Positions 54,503 through 64,000 of a stretch of 64,000 nt of DNA are shown here, piece by piece. The notes below the pieces were generated by a model. The model did not search any database, had not been told where the DNA came from, and worked only from the letters and a program-made list of their open reading frames with translations. The stretch covers positions 1,659,345-1,723,344 of the forward strand of contig JADJPV010000002.1 of NCBI GenBank assembly GCA_016713085.1, written 5' to 3'. A program made the position numbers and the translations under genes. Within the stretch, counting starts at the first letter, position 1; every line of letters begins with the position of its first letter. This DNA is from Chitinophagaceae bacterium (GTDB taxonomy: Bacteria; Bacteroidota; Bacteroidia; Chitinophagales; Chitinophagaceae).

Positions 54503-54859
54503 TTATTTCTGATTCTTCAATGCTATCCATGTCCATGCAGCTCCTAAAAGATCAACTGCGCCAAATAAAATCAACATGGGAGACACATACTCCAGCAATG
54601 CAAAAGAAAAAAATGTAAGGAAAACAAACCCTCTTGTTGGAATAGTATGCTTAAAAAATGCATAAATATTCCCTGCCCCTGCACGATGATAGTAATAGCC
54701 GATGGCTAAAGCAAGAACACCAACAACCCTGATCCATACTTCATTCGTTTCAGGTAATTTCAGGGTGGTTAATAAAAAATTGGGTACGGCCATCAATGTA
54801 ATTCCTACCATATACAGGTAGAAACCGAAGTAATAAACAGATTTAGCTGCGGCTGTCAT
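54503..54859 (-). CDS. Small membrane protein of unknown function
   Basis: 118 residues from the ATG at 54859 (20 residues shorter than the longest frame), four helices including YYFGFYLYMVGITLMAVPNFL and FVFLTFFSFALLEYVSPMLILFG. The family is not recognised; perhaps DUF-type Bacteroidota membrane protein. It faces the T9SS gene across the terminator. Confidence 0.7.
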   Translation of the reverse strand: MTAAAKSVYYFGFYLYMVGITLMAVPNFLLTTLKLPETNEVWIRVVGVLALAIGYYYHRAGAGNIYAFFKHTIPTRGFVFLTFFSFALLEYVSPMLILFGAVDLLGAAWTWIALKNQK

Positions 54860-54981
54860 GGCGGTTGGTTTGGGTGAGTTAAACAATGTTTCTATATCAA
54901 GATATTGATTAAAAACCATTGCTGCAAGGCGTTTCAGGGTGAAAACCGGCTGTCGGGCTAAACTTGTTTACCTTCGCCCCT

Positions 54982-56309
54982 ATGCAACAGAATAAAGAAT
55001 GGCTTGAAGAAGTGTTAGCCAACGTTAAAATTAAGGCCCTCAACGAAATGCAGCTGGCCTCAATGGAAGCTCATTCCGCAAAAAACGACATCATTTTATT
55101 ATCAGCTACCGGCTCAGGTAAAACCCTGGCTTTTTGATACCGCTTGTTTCTATGTTACAGGCCGATCCGTCAAAAACAAAGGCCATTATCATTGTTCCTT
55201 CCCGTGAACTGGCCATGCAGATTGAGCATGTGTTTAAAAGCATGGGGCTGAACCTGAAAGTTTCCTGCTGCTATGGCGGTCATAAAAGAGAGATTGAAGA
55301 AAATAATTTAAAACAGGCTCCTGCCCTTTTAATTGGTACGCCGGGGCGTTTGGCCGATCATATCCGCAGGGGAAACATTTCAGTTGATACAATTGAAACA
55401 CTGGTACTGGATGAATTTGATAAATCTCTGGAACTCGGTTTCCAGGAAGAAATGTCGTTCATCATTGGTTCATTACCTGCTATTAATAAAAGAGTACTCA
55501 CTTCTGCAACAGAAATGGAAGAGATTCCTAATTTTGTAGGATTGACTGAACCGGCGAAACTTGATTTTTTAACCGGCACTGAAGATGCAGATACAGGGTT
55601 AGCAATTAAAACATTATTGAGCCCCGATAAAGACAAGCTGGATACTTTGTTCCGGTTGATCTGTATGCTGGGCAACCGTTCTACCATTGTCTTCTGCAAT
55701 CACCGTGAATCAGTTGAACGTACAAGTGCTTTATTAAAAGAAAAAGATATCCTGAATGTTTTCTATCATGGTGCGATGGAACAGCAGGAACGGGATGCTG
55801 CTTTGTGTAAATTCAGAAACGGCACATCGAATGTATTGGTAACAACTGATCTTGCAGCAAGAGGTTTGGATATTGCACATATCCGTTACATTATTCATTA
55901 TCATTTGCCGCATACTGAAGATATGTTCACTCACCGTAATGGCAGAACAGCCAGGATGGATGCAAGTGGAACAGCTATTTTAATACTGGGGCCTGATGAA
56001 AAAATGCCTGCTTACATTCCAAAAGATGCTGAGCCGGTTGAATTACCTGAAACAGCCATTATACCCGAGAAACCAAAATGGAGTACGCTGTTTATTGCTG
56101 CAGGGAAAAAAGATAAAGTAAACAAGGTTGATATTGTTGGCTTTCTTTCTCAAAAGGGGGATCTCAAAAAAGAAGATATCGGGTTGATAGAAGTAAAAGA
56201 TTTTTTCAGCTTTGTAGCTGTAAAAAAAATAAAAGCAAATAATGTACTTCACTTAATTAAGGATGAAAAAATTAAAAATAAAAAAGTGAAGATTGCTGTG
56301 GCGAAATAA
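54982..56309 (+). pseudogene. DEAD-box RNA helicase, frameshifted near N-terminus
   Basis: The first codons (54982-55137) encode MQQNKEWLEEVLA... LLSATGSGKTLAF with the ATP-binding Walker A, then a stop at TGA 55135. Adding one T to the T5 run at 55131-55135 gives TLAFLIPLVSML and continues to 56309. Later motifs: PSRELAMQ, GTPGRLAD, VLDEFDKS (DEFD instead of DEAD), TSAT, HRNGRTAR. It unwinds RNA or assists ribosome assembly. In raw data the N-terminal 50 residues are lost. Confidence 0.88.
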
Positions 56310-56361
56310 AAATTGTTTCATTACCAATCAAACACTTTATTCGCTGGCAACTTATTATGTA

Positions 56362-57339
56362 ATGGAAACAACGCATTATCCCATCATTATTATTGGGGGT
56401 GGCCCTATTGGACTGGCCTGTGCAATTGAAGCAAAAAAGGCAGGCATTCCCTATCTCATACTTGAAAAAGGATGCCTGGTTAATTCAATTTACCACTACC
56501 CTTCCAACATGACTTTTTTTTCCACTTCTGAACGGCTGGAAATTGGTGATGTTCCTTTTGTAAGTAACAATCCCAAACCAACAAGAGCGGAAGCGCTGGA
56601 ATATTACAGGAGAGTGGCTGATACATTTAAGCTCAACATTCATTTGTTTGAAGAAGTATTACAGACAGAAAAGACAACAGAAAACTTCATCATCACAACA
56701 TCAAAGAACCGATACACTGCAAACTATATCATCATTGCATCTGGGTTTTATGATATCCCTTATTTGCTGAATGTACCTGGTGAGGATTTACCGAAAGTAA
56801 CACACTATTATAAAGACCCTCATTTTTACGCTTTTCAAAAAGTACTGGTGGTTGGTGCAAATAATTCAGCAGTTGATGCAGCACTGGAAACATGGCGCAA
56901 AGGAGCCGAAGTAACCATGGTGATCCGTGAAAAAGAAATTGGTGAACGTGTAAAATACTGGGCAAGGCCCGACATTGTAAACCGCATCAGCGAGGGTTCT
57001 ATCAAAGCTTATTTTGAATCAACAATAGTTGAAATAAGAGAACAGGAAGTGGAAATTCAAACAGCTGATGGAATTGTTACGCTGCCAAACGATTGGGTAA
57101 TTGCTGCAACAGGTTATCAACCCAACCTTGATTTTTTACAACGCATCGGCATCTTGTTGTCTGATGATGAAGTAAGAAAACCAAGTTATGATGAACTGAC
57201 GCATGAAACCAATGTAAAGAATGTATTCCTTGCAGGTGTTATTTGCGGAGGGATGAATACACATCGTTTGTTCATTGAAAATTCAAGAGAACATGCGCTG
57301 CATATTATACAATCGATCAAAAAAAGACAGACAACATAA
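56362..57339 (+). CDS. ypdA: YpdA-type FAD-dependent (bacillithiol disulfide) reductase
   Basis: 325 residues from the ATG at 56362. YPIIIIGGGPIGLACAIEA is the FAD loop, SIYHYPSNMTFFST a family-specific stretch, and VVGANNSAVDAALETW the NAD(P)H loop (GANNSA). There is no redox CxxC, which distinguishes YpdA from thioredoxin reductase. In Firmicutes it reduces bacillithiol disulfide; Bacteroidota carry it too. It is 6 bp before the next gene, so co-transcribed. Confidence 0.9.
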   Translation: METTHYPIIIIGGGPIGLACAIEAKKAGIPYLILEKGCLVNSIYHYPSNMTFFSTSERLEIGDVPFVSNNPKPTRAEALEYYRRVADTFKLNIHLFEEVLQTEKTTENFIITTSKNRYTANYIIIASGFYDIPYLLNVPGEDLPKVTHYYKDPHFYAFQKVLVVGANNSAVDAALETWRKGAEVTMVIREKEIGERVKYWARPDIVNRISEGSIKAYFESTIVEIREQEVEIQTADGIVTLPNDWVIAATGYQPNLDFLQRIGILLSDDEVRKPSYDELTHETNVKNVFLAGVICGGMNTHRLFIENSREHALHIIQSIKKRQTT

Positions 57340-57344
57340 ATAAT

Positions 57345-58529
57345 ATGAATTTATATACAGCCAGTTCCACCATCACCATCACCTGTCATAAGCGGATTGC
57401 AATCTATCTTGAAAAAGAAGTAGAGGAACTTGGTTTTACAGTTGATGAAACATTTATTACCGGTGTTAAATTAACAGGTACCATTAACGATTGTATTAAA
57501 CTCAATCTCAACCTGCGTTGTGCCAGCCAGGTATTGTACAGCCTCAAACAGTTTGAAGCAGAGAATGCGGATGACATTTACAATAATCTTCATAATTATC
57601 ACTGGGAAAATATTTTACCCGATCCCGGATATTTTTCTGTTACAAGCAATGTCAACAACCCAACCATTAACAACAGCATGTTTGCTAACCTGCGTGTGAA
57701 AGATGCCATTGTTGACAGGCTCCGTGATAAAAGAGGAACCCGCCCATCAACCGGATCTGAATTAACCGGAACGGTCATTCATTTATTCTGGAAGAATGAA
57801 AACGCAGAAATTTTTATTGATACATCCGGCGATTCACTGGCAAGACATGGTTACCGAAAAATTCCCGGTCTTGCTCCCATGCTGGAAGGATTAGCTTCAG
57901 CAACTATTTATGCAACCTGCTGGGATCGTGTGTCACCGTTTATTAATCCCATGTGCGGATCAGGGACTATTGCCATTGAAGCTGCATTGATTGCTACCAA
58001 CAGAAGACCCGGTTTGTACAGAACCAATTATGCGTTCATGCATTTACAGGGATACGATGAAACTGTTTATCACAAAGAAGATGCTTTGCTAGAGGAACAG
58101 ATTGTTGATGTTCCCGGTCTCCGCATCATTGCAACCGATTATGATTTCAAAGCCATTGAAAATTCAAAAAAGAATGCAATAGCAGCAGGTGTGCATAAGC
58201 TGATTGAATTTGCTGTATGTGATTTTGCTGAAACAGAAGTCCCGGCAGATGGAAAAGGAATCATGATGGTGAATCCTGAATATGGTGAACGACTGGGTGA
58301 TATTACAGAACTGGAAGAAACCTACAGCCGCATTGGTGATTTTATGAAAAAGAAATGCGGTGGATATTTTGGGTATGTGTTCACAGGCAATCTTGAACTG
58401 GCTAAAAAAATAGGGTTGAAAGCCAAACGGCGCATTGAATTTTACAACAGTACCATTGATTGCCGCTTGTTTGAATATGAATTGTATTCCGGTACAAGAA
58501 GAACGGAAATAAAGCCTTCAGCAGAATAA
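57345..58529 (+). CDS. THUMP-domain class I RNA methyltransferase (RlmL-like)
   Basis: 394 residues. The N-terminal THUMP part (FTVDETFITGVKLTG, LNLRCASQVLYSLKQF) precedes a Rossmann methyltransferase: FINPMCGSGTIAIEAALIATNRRPG, IATDYDFKAIENSKKNA and MVNPEYGERLGD. This last is the catalytic NPPY-type motif with Pro replaced by Glu (NPEYG). It probably methylates a guanine in 23S rRNA (RlmL/RlmK or TrmN type). Co-transcribed with ypdA. Confidence 0.9.
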   Translation: MNLYTASSTITITCHKRIAIYLEKEVEELGFTVDETFITGVKLTGTINDCIKLNLNLRCASQVLYSLKQFEAENADDIYNNLHNYHWENILPDPGYFSVTSNVNNPTINNSMFANLRVKDAIVDRLRDKRGTRPSTGSELTGTVIHLFWKNENAEIFIDTSGDSLARHGYRKIPGLAPMLEGLASATIYATCWDRVSPFINPMCGSGTIAIEAALIATNRRPGLYRTNYAFMHLQGYDETVYHKEDALLEEQIVDVPGLRIIATDYDFKAIENSKKNAIAAGVHKLIEFAVCDFAETEVPADGKGIMMVNPEYGERLGDITELEETYSRIGDFMKKKCGGYFGYVFTGNLELAKKIGLKAKRRIEFYNSTIDCRLFEYELYSGTRRTEIKPSAE

Positions 58530-58567
58530 TTTTATCCACTCGGGGGGGCCTTTAAACTGATTTTTCC

Positions 58568-58579
58568 TGATTTAAATCA
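58568..58579. promoter_or_regulatory. FNR/CRP-like box upstream of peroxiredoxin
   Basis: TGATTTAAATCA, a perfect palindrome of the TGAT-N4-ATCA type seen twice before the methyltransferase at 37688. It is about 200 bp before the peroxiredoxin start. Confidence 0.4.
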
Positions 58580-58768
58580 TCATTTAAAAATACTGTCTGA
58601 TTTGTTATGAGACATAAGTCACAATATTCATTTATTGTATGCATGTACTTTGTTCAAAGCAAAATTTAAAAGGGAGCAGAATCAATGAGCAGGATGACAG
58701 CACTCATTGTTTTACTGAATCATGCTCCATTAACTTGCATTGTTCAATCACTAATAAAAACAAACATT

Positions 58769-59476
58769 ATGACAACTCAGACAGACAGCGTGCATACCTC
58801 AATGCCAAGAATTGGTGATGCTGCTCCTTCTTTTAAAGCGGTTACAACTCAGGGACCAATTCACTTTCCTGATGATTATAAAGGCAAATGGGTGATCCTC
58901 TTCAGCCACCCCGCCGATTTTACACCGGTTTGCACTTCAGAATTCATGACTTTTGCCAAACTGGAAAGCGATTTTGCCAAACTCAATACACAACTGGTAG
59001 GGCTAAGCGTTGACGGACTGTACAGTCATATTGCATGGCTTCGTACAATTAAAGAAAAAATTGAGTTCAGGGATATGAAAAACGTTGAAGTAAAATTCCC
59101 GCTCATTGAAGACATCAGTATGGACGTTGCAAAGATGTACGGCATGATTCAGCCAAATGAAAGCACAACCAAGGCTGTAAGAGCCGTGTTCTTTATAGAT
59201 CCTGCAGGTACTATCCGTGCTATGATTTACTATCCGCTTTCATTGGGTAGAAACTTTGATGAGCTGAAGCGTGTAATCATTGGATTGCAGACTGCCGATA
59301 AACATGCGGTGGCACTTCCTGCCGATTGGAAACCCGGTGAAGATGTCATTGTTCCTCCTGCCAACAGTTGTGGTGTAGCAGCCGACCGTATGGCCGGGAA
59401 AGATGAAAACGTTTATTGCAAGGACTGGTTCTTCTGCATGAAACCGTTGCCCATTGAAGAACTGGAACTTAATTAA
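58769..59476 (+). CDS. Peroxiredoxin (Prx6/AhpC-TSA type)
   Basis: 235 residues from the ATG at 58769; a longer frame starts at 58685 but its first 28 residues are unlike the family. HPADFTPVCTSEF holds the peroxidatic Cys; the C-terminal arm contains more Cys (ANSCGVAADR, YCKDWFFC), as in the long archaeal/Prx6-like group. It reduces hydroperoxides in the cytosol. A Crp/Fnr-like palindrome is upstream, hinting at oxygen-linked control. Confidence 0.92.
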   Translation: MTTQTDSVHTSMPRIGDAAPSFKAVTTQGPIHFPDDYKGKWVILFSHPADFTPVCTSEFMTFAKLESDFAKLNTQLVGLSVDGLYSHIAWLRTIKEKIEFRDMKNVEVKFPLIEDISMDVAKMYGMIQPNESTTKAVRAVFFIDPAGTIRAMIYYPLSLGRNFDELKRVIIGLQTADKHAVALPADWKPGEDVIVPPANSCGVAADRMAGKDENVYCKDWFFCMKPLPIEELELN

Positions 59477-59579
59477 GCAGTTCATTTAACACCCGCTGTA
59501 TTCAAATCATAAAGAATCCCCAACCGGGATTCTTTTTTTGTCAGCCCCTGCATCATGCAGTATATTGCCGCTGCAAAAA

Positions 59580-60419
59580 ATGTCACTATACATCACTTCA
59601 CTGAATTCGGGCAGTAACGGCAACTGCTATTATATCGGCAACGAACGTGAAGCTGTGCTCATTGATGCAGGCATCAGTTGCAGGGAAACAGAAATCAGGA
59701 TGAAACGCCTTGGCCTGGCGATGGAAAAAGTGAAAGCTGTTTTTATTTCACATGAACACAGCGATCATATTAATGGTGTTATTGTGTTATCAAAAAAACA
59801 CCAGATCCCTGTTTACATTACTGAAGCAACCCATAAGAAGGCAAGAATAAAATTAGAAAAACATCTCATCAACCGGTTTAAAGCAGATGAACCCGTACAG
59901 GTTGGAGAGTTAACAGTTACGCCTTTTCAAAAATTTCATGATGCACATGATCCGCACAGTTTTACCGTTTCTTCTTCAACAGTAACAGTGGGAATTTTTA
60001 CTGATCTGGGGATTGCCTGCAAAAACCTTGTTCATCATTTTCAGCAATGCCATGCTGCTTTTCTTGAATCAAACTATGATGTGGATATGCTTGAAACCGG
60101 GAACTATCCGTATATACTGAAGAAGCGTATTACCAACGGACAGGGTCACCTGTCGAATATACAGGCACTGGAATTATTCAACACACACCGGCCGAAATTC
60201 ATGAGCCATCTCATCCTCTCACATTTATCAAAAAATAATAATAAACCTGAGCTCGTAGATGACCTCTTTAAACAACATGCCGCAGGAACTGTAATTATTG
60301 TTGCTTCCCGTTATGAAGAATCTCCTGTTTTCAAAATAGAAAACCTTAACGGGGCTCCACAACAGAAACCGGCGAAACAAAAAAAGAAAGTATATCAGCA
60401 GCAGCTTTCTCTTTTCTGA
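59580..60419 (+). CDS. MBL-fold metallo-hydrolase (YycJ/WalJ-like)
   Basis: 279 residues from the ATG at 59580. SLNSGSNGNCYYIG opens the fold; FISHEHSDHINGV is the HxHxDH metal site; KFHDAHDPHSFTV, FTDLG and ESNYDVDMLETG follow. It is the exonuclease-like WalJ group, linked in Bacillus to DNA repair and cell-wall signalling. The tail is basic (KPAKQKKKVYQQQ). Stand-alone. Confidence 0.9.
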   Translation: MSLYITSLNSGSNGNCYYIGNEREAVLIDAGISCRETEIRMKRLGLAMEKVKAVFISHEHSDHINGVIVLSKKHQIPVYITEATHKKARIKLEKHLINRFKADEPVQVGELTVTPFQKFHDAHDPHSFTVSSSTVTVGIFTDLGIACKNLVHHFQQCHAAFLESNYDVDMLETGNYPYILKKRITNGQGHLSNIQALELFNTHRPKFMSHLILSHLSKNNNKPELVDDLFKQHAAGTVIIVASRYEESPVFKIENLNGAPQQKPAKQKKKVYQQQLSLF

Positions 60420-60610
60420 TATATGCCGAAGTGTTTATAAATCTCTTCTTATTAATTTCCTTCCTTTCAAAAATTAGTATATCTTACTGCACACGTTTAA
60501 TTCCACCCCCGTATTTCCTTGTGAATCGTCCGCTCCTCTGAGGAAAGTTATTCAGCTGCAAGTTGACACAACCGGTTGCTGATTTATTCATCAAACAAAC
60601 CAATCTAAAC

Positions 60611-61159
60611 ATGAAAAAAATGTTCATCATTGTGTGCGCATCATTTTTTGCAGCATGCAACAACAGCACAGATTCAAAGGAAGCAAAAGAGGCAGGAACA
60701 GAAACAGCTTCATCAGAAAAAATTGATTACGCTTATCTTCCATCAGATCACGGACCCGACAATTGGGATAGGGGTGATCAGAAAAACATTGCCATTGTTC
60801 TTAAATCACTGAAAGGCTATGAAACTGGCAATATAGAAGAAGCATTAGCCGGGTTTGCCGACAGTGTGTGGTGGAGCAGTGATTATTTTGATCAGAAACT
60901 TTCGAAAGACAGCTTAAGGGCTATGTTTACGGAAGGCTGGAAAAATACAGCCAGTGTAAAGATTGTAATGGGTGATTACGAATCCGTAATTTCCAAAGAC
61001 AAGAAAGATGAATGGGTAACACTCTGGTACAAACAGATTGTAACGGATAAAAAAGGAAAAGTAGATTCCATGTCAGTTGTAAATGATGCGAAAATTGAAA
61101 ACGGAAAAATTACAGTACTGGATGAAAAGACCAGGAAATTTCCTGTGCCAAAAAAATAA
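60611..61159 (+). CDS. Lipoprotein with SnoaL/NTF2-like domain
   Basis: 182 residues from the ATG at 60611. Signal with a lipobox (SFFAACN), then a polar spacer. LKGYETGNIEEALAGFADSVWWSSDYFD and KVDSMSVVNDAKIENGKIT fit a SnoaL-like cone fold. Such lipoproteins are common in Bacteroidota; function unknown. Confidence 0.8.
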   Translation: MKKMFIIVCASFFAACNNSTDSKEAKEAGTETASSEKIDYAYLPSDHGPDNWDRGDQKNIAIVLKSLKGYETGNIEEALAGFADSVWWSSDYFDQKLSKDSLRAMFTEGWKNTASVKIVMGDYESVISKDKKDEWVTLWYKQIVTDKKGKVDSMSVVNDAKIENGKITVLDEKTRKFPVPKK

Positions 61160-61340
61160 CATTCTTACAACAAAGTTTTATTCCCGTCATTTTATGGCGG
61201 GATCTTTTTTTGTTTACTTGCACTGTGATTAAACCCAGTATTAATCCTGTTTCTGTTTCAGCCATATTAAACCAAACTGTGTTTAACAGGTCAAAGTTTT
61301 TTATTTAAAAAGCAATACATTTATCAATAATATTTTTTTT

Positions 61341-62515
61341 ATGAAAAAGCACTCACTTCTTATTTTGCTTGCAGTATTTTTCTTTTTGCCTTTCAGGCAA
61401 CAGCTCAGGAAAATAAGGACCAGGGACAACTGGGTTTACCCGGCGATAACCTGAACCTCTATGCCGTATTAAAAATTTTCCAGGAATCAGAAACACTTGA
61501 AATTTTTGAGAAGAAATTAAATGAAGAAGATTCAAAAATCAACAACCTTGATCTGGATGGCAACAACGAAATTGATTATATCAAAGTGGTTGATAATGTT
61601 GATGCTGATATCCACACCATTGTACTGCAGGTTGAAATCAACAAAAATGAAGTTCAGGATGTTGCTTCTTTTGTAGTGCAGAAAGACAAAAACGGCAAAG
61701 TGCAGATACAGGTAATTGGTGATGAAGATCTGTACGGGAAAGATTATATCATTGAACCCAATTATAGCGATGATGAAAAGATAGCCGAAACATCTACTCC
61801 AAATCCCGGTTATACAGGTAACACAACCGTTATCATTCATAATACTACAACATATGAAGTTGCACAGTGGCCGGTGGTAAGATATATCTTCCTGCCTTCT
61901 TACTCCATCTGGCATTCACCCTGGCATTATGGTTATTATCCTTCATACTGGCACCCGTGGAGACCCTTATACTGGCATAACTATTACGGGTATCATTACC
62001 ACTGGAATTATCATTACTATGGTTATTACAGGAGAAGCAATTACTACCGTTACCCGGCATGGCGAACTTCCTATTACAATACACGCAGAGTAAGATCACC
62101 TTATGTATATAACAGGGTACAGCGGGGCGATTACAGAACTACCTATTCAAGACCCGATCAGACAAGAATTGGTTCAGAATCGTTCAGAAAAAAATATCCC
62201 AATGCCCCTACTGCCAACGACAGGGTTCCTCAATCCAGACCCAACAGGCCTAATGGAAATAATTCATCAGTTACTAACCCCGGAGGCAGACCGGGTACAA
62301 GACCTGAAACAACCAAACCTAACAGACCTTCTACAAGACCCGGCAACACAGTTTCTTCCAAACCAAAGCCACCGGTAACAACAAGGCCTGCACCAAGTGA
62401 CAACAAAAGACCGGCAGTTACCAGGCCTTCAACAAAGCCCTCTCCTTCTACCAGACCTTCACCGCAAAAAAACAAACCGGTAGAAAAAAAGAAAAGCGAA
62501 AGCAGAAGAAATTAA
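61341..62515 (+). pseudogene. Secreted Tyr/His-rich protein with Pro/Arg-rich tail, frameshifted in the signal peptide
   Basis: ATG at 61341 with a hydrophobic leader (HSLLILLAVFFF), then the frame shifts: one T must be added in the T5 run at 61383-61387 to give FAFQATAQENKDQ and continue to 62515. Mature part: an acidic domain of about 110 residues (INNLDLDGNNEIDYIKVVDNVD), a stretch extremely rich in Tyr, Trp and His (about 61880-62090, for example HSPWHYGYYPSYWHPW), and a low-complexity Pro/Arg/Thr/Asn tail. Surface or extracellular matrix role guessed only from composition. Confidence 0.75.
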
Positions 62516-62525
62516 ACTCAATACC

Positions 62526-62555
62526 AGTACCCGCAGCAGCGGGTACTTTTTTTTA
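62526..62555 (+). terminator. Intrinsic terminator
   Basis: AGTACCCGC (62526-62534), loop AGCA, GCGGGTACT (62539-62547), then T8. Ends the preceding gene. Confidence 0.93.
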
Positions 62556-62636
62556 TAATCATTCCTGTTTTACCTATAACAGCATTGATAACAATCAGTG
62601 CCGATTGATTTGTATTAGCTGTAATTTTACCTTCTC

Positions 62637-64000
62637 ATGATTGCTTTCAGAACCTGCCTGCTGTTGATTTGTATCTCTGCCTTTACTTATGGTAATGCGC
62701 AAATGCTAAGTTCTTCCAACCTTCCCATCATCAGCATCAATACAAATGGGCAAACCATTGCAGATGAACCAAAGATCAGTGCCGATATGGGAATTATTTA
62801 TAACGGAAGCAACAGAAACAATATCACTGATGCATTTAATCATTATAACGGAAAGATCGGGATTGAAATAAGAGGACAGTCATCACAGATGTTTCCCATG
62901 AAATCGTACAGTATTGAACTGCAGGATGCCACCGGTAATTCAGTTGATAAATCATTGTTTGGTTTACCCAAGGAAAGCGATTGGGTACTGTATGCTCCCT
63001 ATACTGATAAAACACTGATGCGGAATTTTCTTGCTTACACCATGAGCAGGGAAATGGGACACTGGGCATCTAACTGCCGCTATGTGGAAGTAATTTTAAA
63101 CGGACAGTATATCGGCATTTATGTGTTCATGGAAAAAATAAAACGTGGAAGCGGCCGTGTGAACATCAGTAAGATTGCAGCAACAGATATTACAGGCGAT
63201 GCTGTAACAGGCGGTTACCTGTTCAGTATTGATAAGGAAGCCGACGGCTGGTATTCTGATTATACGCCGCCAAACGGCACAGCCAACCAGCAAATAAGGT
63301 ACAGTTATATATACCCGAAAATAACGGCCATTGTACCTCAACAACAGAGCTACCTGGTAAGTTATGTTGACAGTTTTGAAACTGCTTTATACAATTCAAC
63401 CGATCCAAAAAAAGCAAATGAATGGAGAAAGTTTGCTGATGAAGCATCCTTCATTGATTTTTTTATTGTGAATGAATTAAGCCGCAATGTAGACGGCTAC
63501 AGGCTGAGCTCTTATTTTTATAAAGACCGTGCAAGCAAGAACGGAAAAATAATTGCAGGCCCCGTGTGGGATTATGATCTTGCCTTCCGCAATGCGAATT
63601 ATTGTAATGGAAGCGATACATCTGGATGGGCTTACAATTTCAACAGCACCTGTCCTCAGGATTTCTGGCTCAACCCATTCTGGTGGAAAAACTTTATGCA
63701 GGATAAAACCTTTCAGTCAAATCTTCGCTGCCGCTGGAAGCAGGTCCGTGCAACAAGTTTAAGTTTATCACGCATCAATACATTGATTGATTCAGTTTAT
63801 ACATTAACAGAAGAAGCAAGACAACGGCATTTTCAGAAATGGCCAACACTTGGCCAGTACGTATGGCCCAACCCTCAGCCAATTGCCTTTACATACAATA
63901 CAGAAATCATTTATTTAAAAGAATGGATAGCAGCAAGACTTGGATGGATTGACCGTTACCTTCCCAATGAAGGGATTTGTTATGATTATCCTGCCTACTT
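62637..64000 (+). CDS. CotH-like kinase family protein, 3' end outside window
   Basis: Open from ATG 62637 to the end of the window (454 codons). Signal peptide (CLLLICISAFTYGNAQ), then the CotH domain: GKIGIEIRGQSSQMFPMKSYSIEL, LFGLPKESDWVLYAPYTDKTLMRNF, VNISKIAATD and GPVWDYDLAFRNANY. CotH is an atypical protein kinase of spore coats in Bacillus; in Bacteroidota it is a secreted protein with T9SS or other C-terminal domains that would lie beyond this window. Confidence 0.9.
   Translation, partial: MIAFRTCLLLICISAFTYGNAQMLSSSNLPIISINTNGQTIADEPKISADMGIIYNGSNRNNITDAFNHYNGKIGIEIRGQSSQMFPMKSYSIELQDATGNSVDKSLFGLPKESDWVLYAPYTDKTLMRNFLAYTMSREMGHWASNCRYVEVILNGQYIGIYVFMEKIKRGSGRVNISKIAATDITGDAVTGGYLFSIDKEADGWYSDYTPPNGTANQQIRYSYIYPKITAIVPQQQSYLVSYVDSFETALYNSTDPKKANEWRKFADEASFIDFFIVNELSRNVDGYRLSSYFYKDRASKNGKIIAGPVWDYDLAFRNANYCNGSDTSGWAYNFNSTCPQDFWLNPFWWKNFMQDKTFQSNLRCRWKQVRATSLSLSRINTLIDSVYTLTEEARQRHFQKWPTLGQYVWPNPQPIAFTYNTEIIYLKEWIAARLGWIDRYLPNEGICYDYPAY

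Noticed and set aside
62230..62475. Minus-strand frame rich in Leu, Gly and Val
   Set aside because: Antisense shadow of the Pro/Arg/Thr-rich tail of the protein on the plus strand.

Overview
This window looks like a chromosomal segment of a Bacteroidota bacterium, most likely a Chitinophagaceae-type organism. The signs are a type IX secretion (T9SS) C-terminal sorting domain, many Sec-secreted proteins of unknown function, no usable Shine-Dalgarno sequences, promoters of the TTTG-N19-TAnnTTTG type, AT-rich DNA and Bacteroidota-specific families. No rRNA, tRNA, CRISPR array, insertion sequence or phage gene was seen. The content is mostly housekeeping and catabolic, with accessory secreted proteins in between.

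Layout. 1-6.3 kb: a zinc-peptidase-like protein cut by the window edge, a secreted degenerate AAA+ protein, YccF, a DUF1080 protein, a CDP-alcohol phosphatidyltransferase homologue without two catalytic aspartates, an outer-membrane-like protein and a VF530 protein. 6.3-14 kb: two TauE/SafE transporters, a three-gene biotin-dependent acyl-CoA carboxylase operon, and three copies of an apparently undescribed small-RNA unit. 14-21.4 kb: TatD-TcdA pair, AMP nucleosidase plus a fused double ABC ATPase, a structured leader, queA and a thioesterase. 21.4-34 kb: PlsC, a HAD phosphatase ending in homopolymer junk, ChaN, glutaryl-CoA dehydrogenase, SGNH hydrolase, PyrF, kynureninase, a frameshifted phosphodiesterase and PaiB pair, GlsB and Mrp. 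34-43 kb: 3-hydroxyacyl-CoA dehydrogenase, small membrane proteins, a methyltransferase behind two FNR/CRP-like boxes, a methylcrotonyl-CoA-type carboxyltransferase, an AraC regulator and a cupin. 43-54.5 kb: a LytS/LytTR-type two-component system, thiolase, a second histidine kinase and a 1143-residue T9SS cargo protein. 54.5-64 kb: a DEAD-box helicase, YpdA, a THUMP RNA methyltransferase, peroxiredoxin, a metallo-hydrolase, a lipoprotein, a Tyr/His-rich protein and a CotH-like protein cut by the window end.

How the genes fit together. Biotin carboxylase and carrier, two carboxyltransferases, glutaryl-CoA dehydrogenase, 3-hydroxyacyl-CoA dehydrogenase, thiolase, thioesterase and kynureninase suggest breakdown of amino and fatty acids to acetyl-CoA. 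AMP nucleosidase, PyrF and a deoxyribonucleotidase serve nucleotide turnover.

The most interesting signal is the three-copy RNA unit: about 170-200 nt, a Bacteroidota promoter, a 23-nt-period repeat (ATCCAATACCTGAAAAACC-like) present in different copy numbers, two conserved stems and a GC-rich terminator. Data quality needs attention: at least five genes carry single-base frameshifts at homopolymers, and about 180 bases near 24.1-24.26 kb are homopolymer junk. Broken genes and the histidine-kinase/regulator fusion should be treated as possible sequencing errors until checked.
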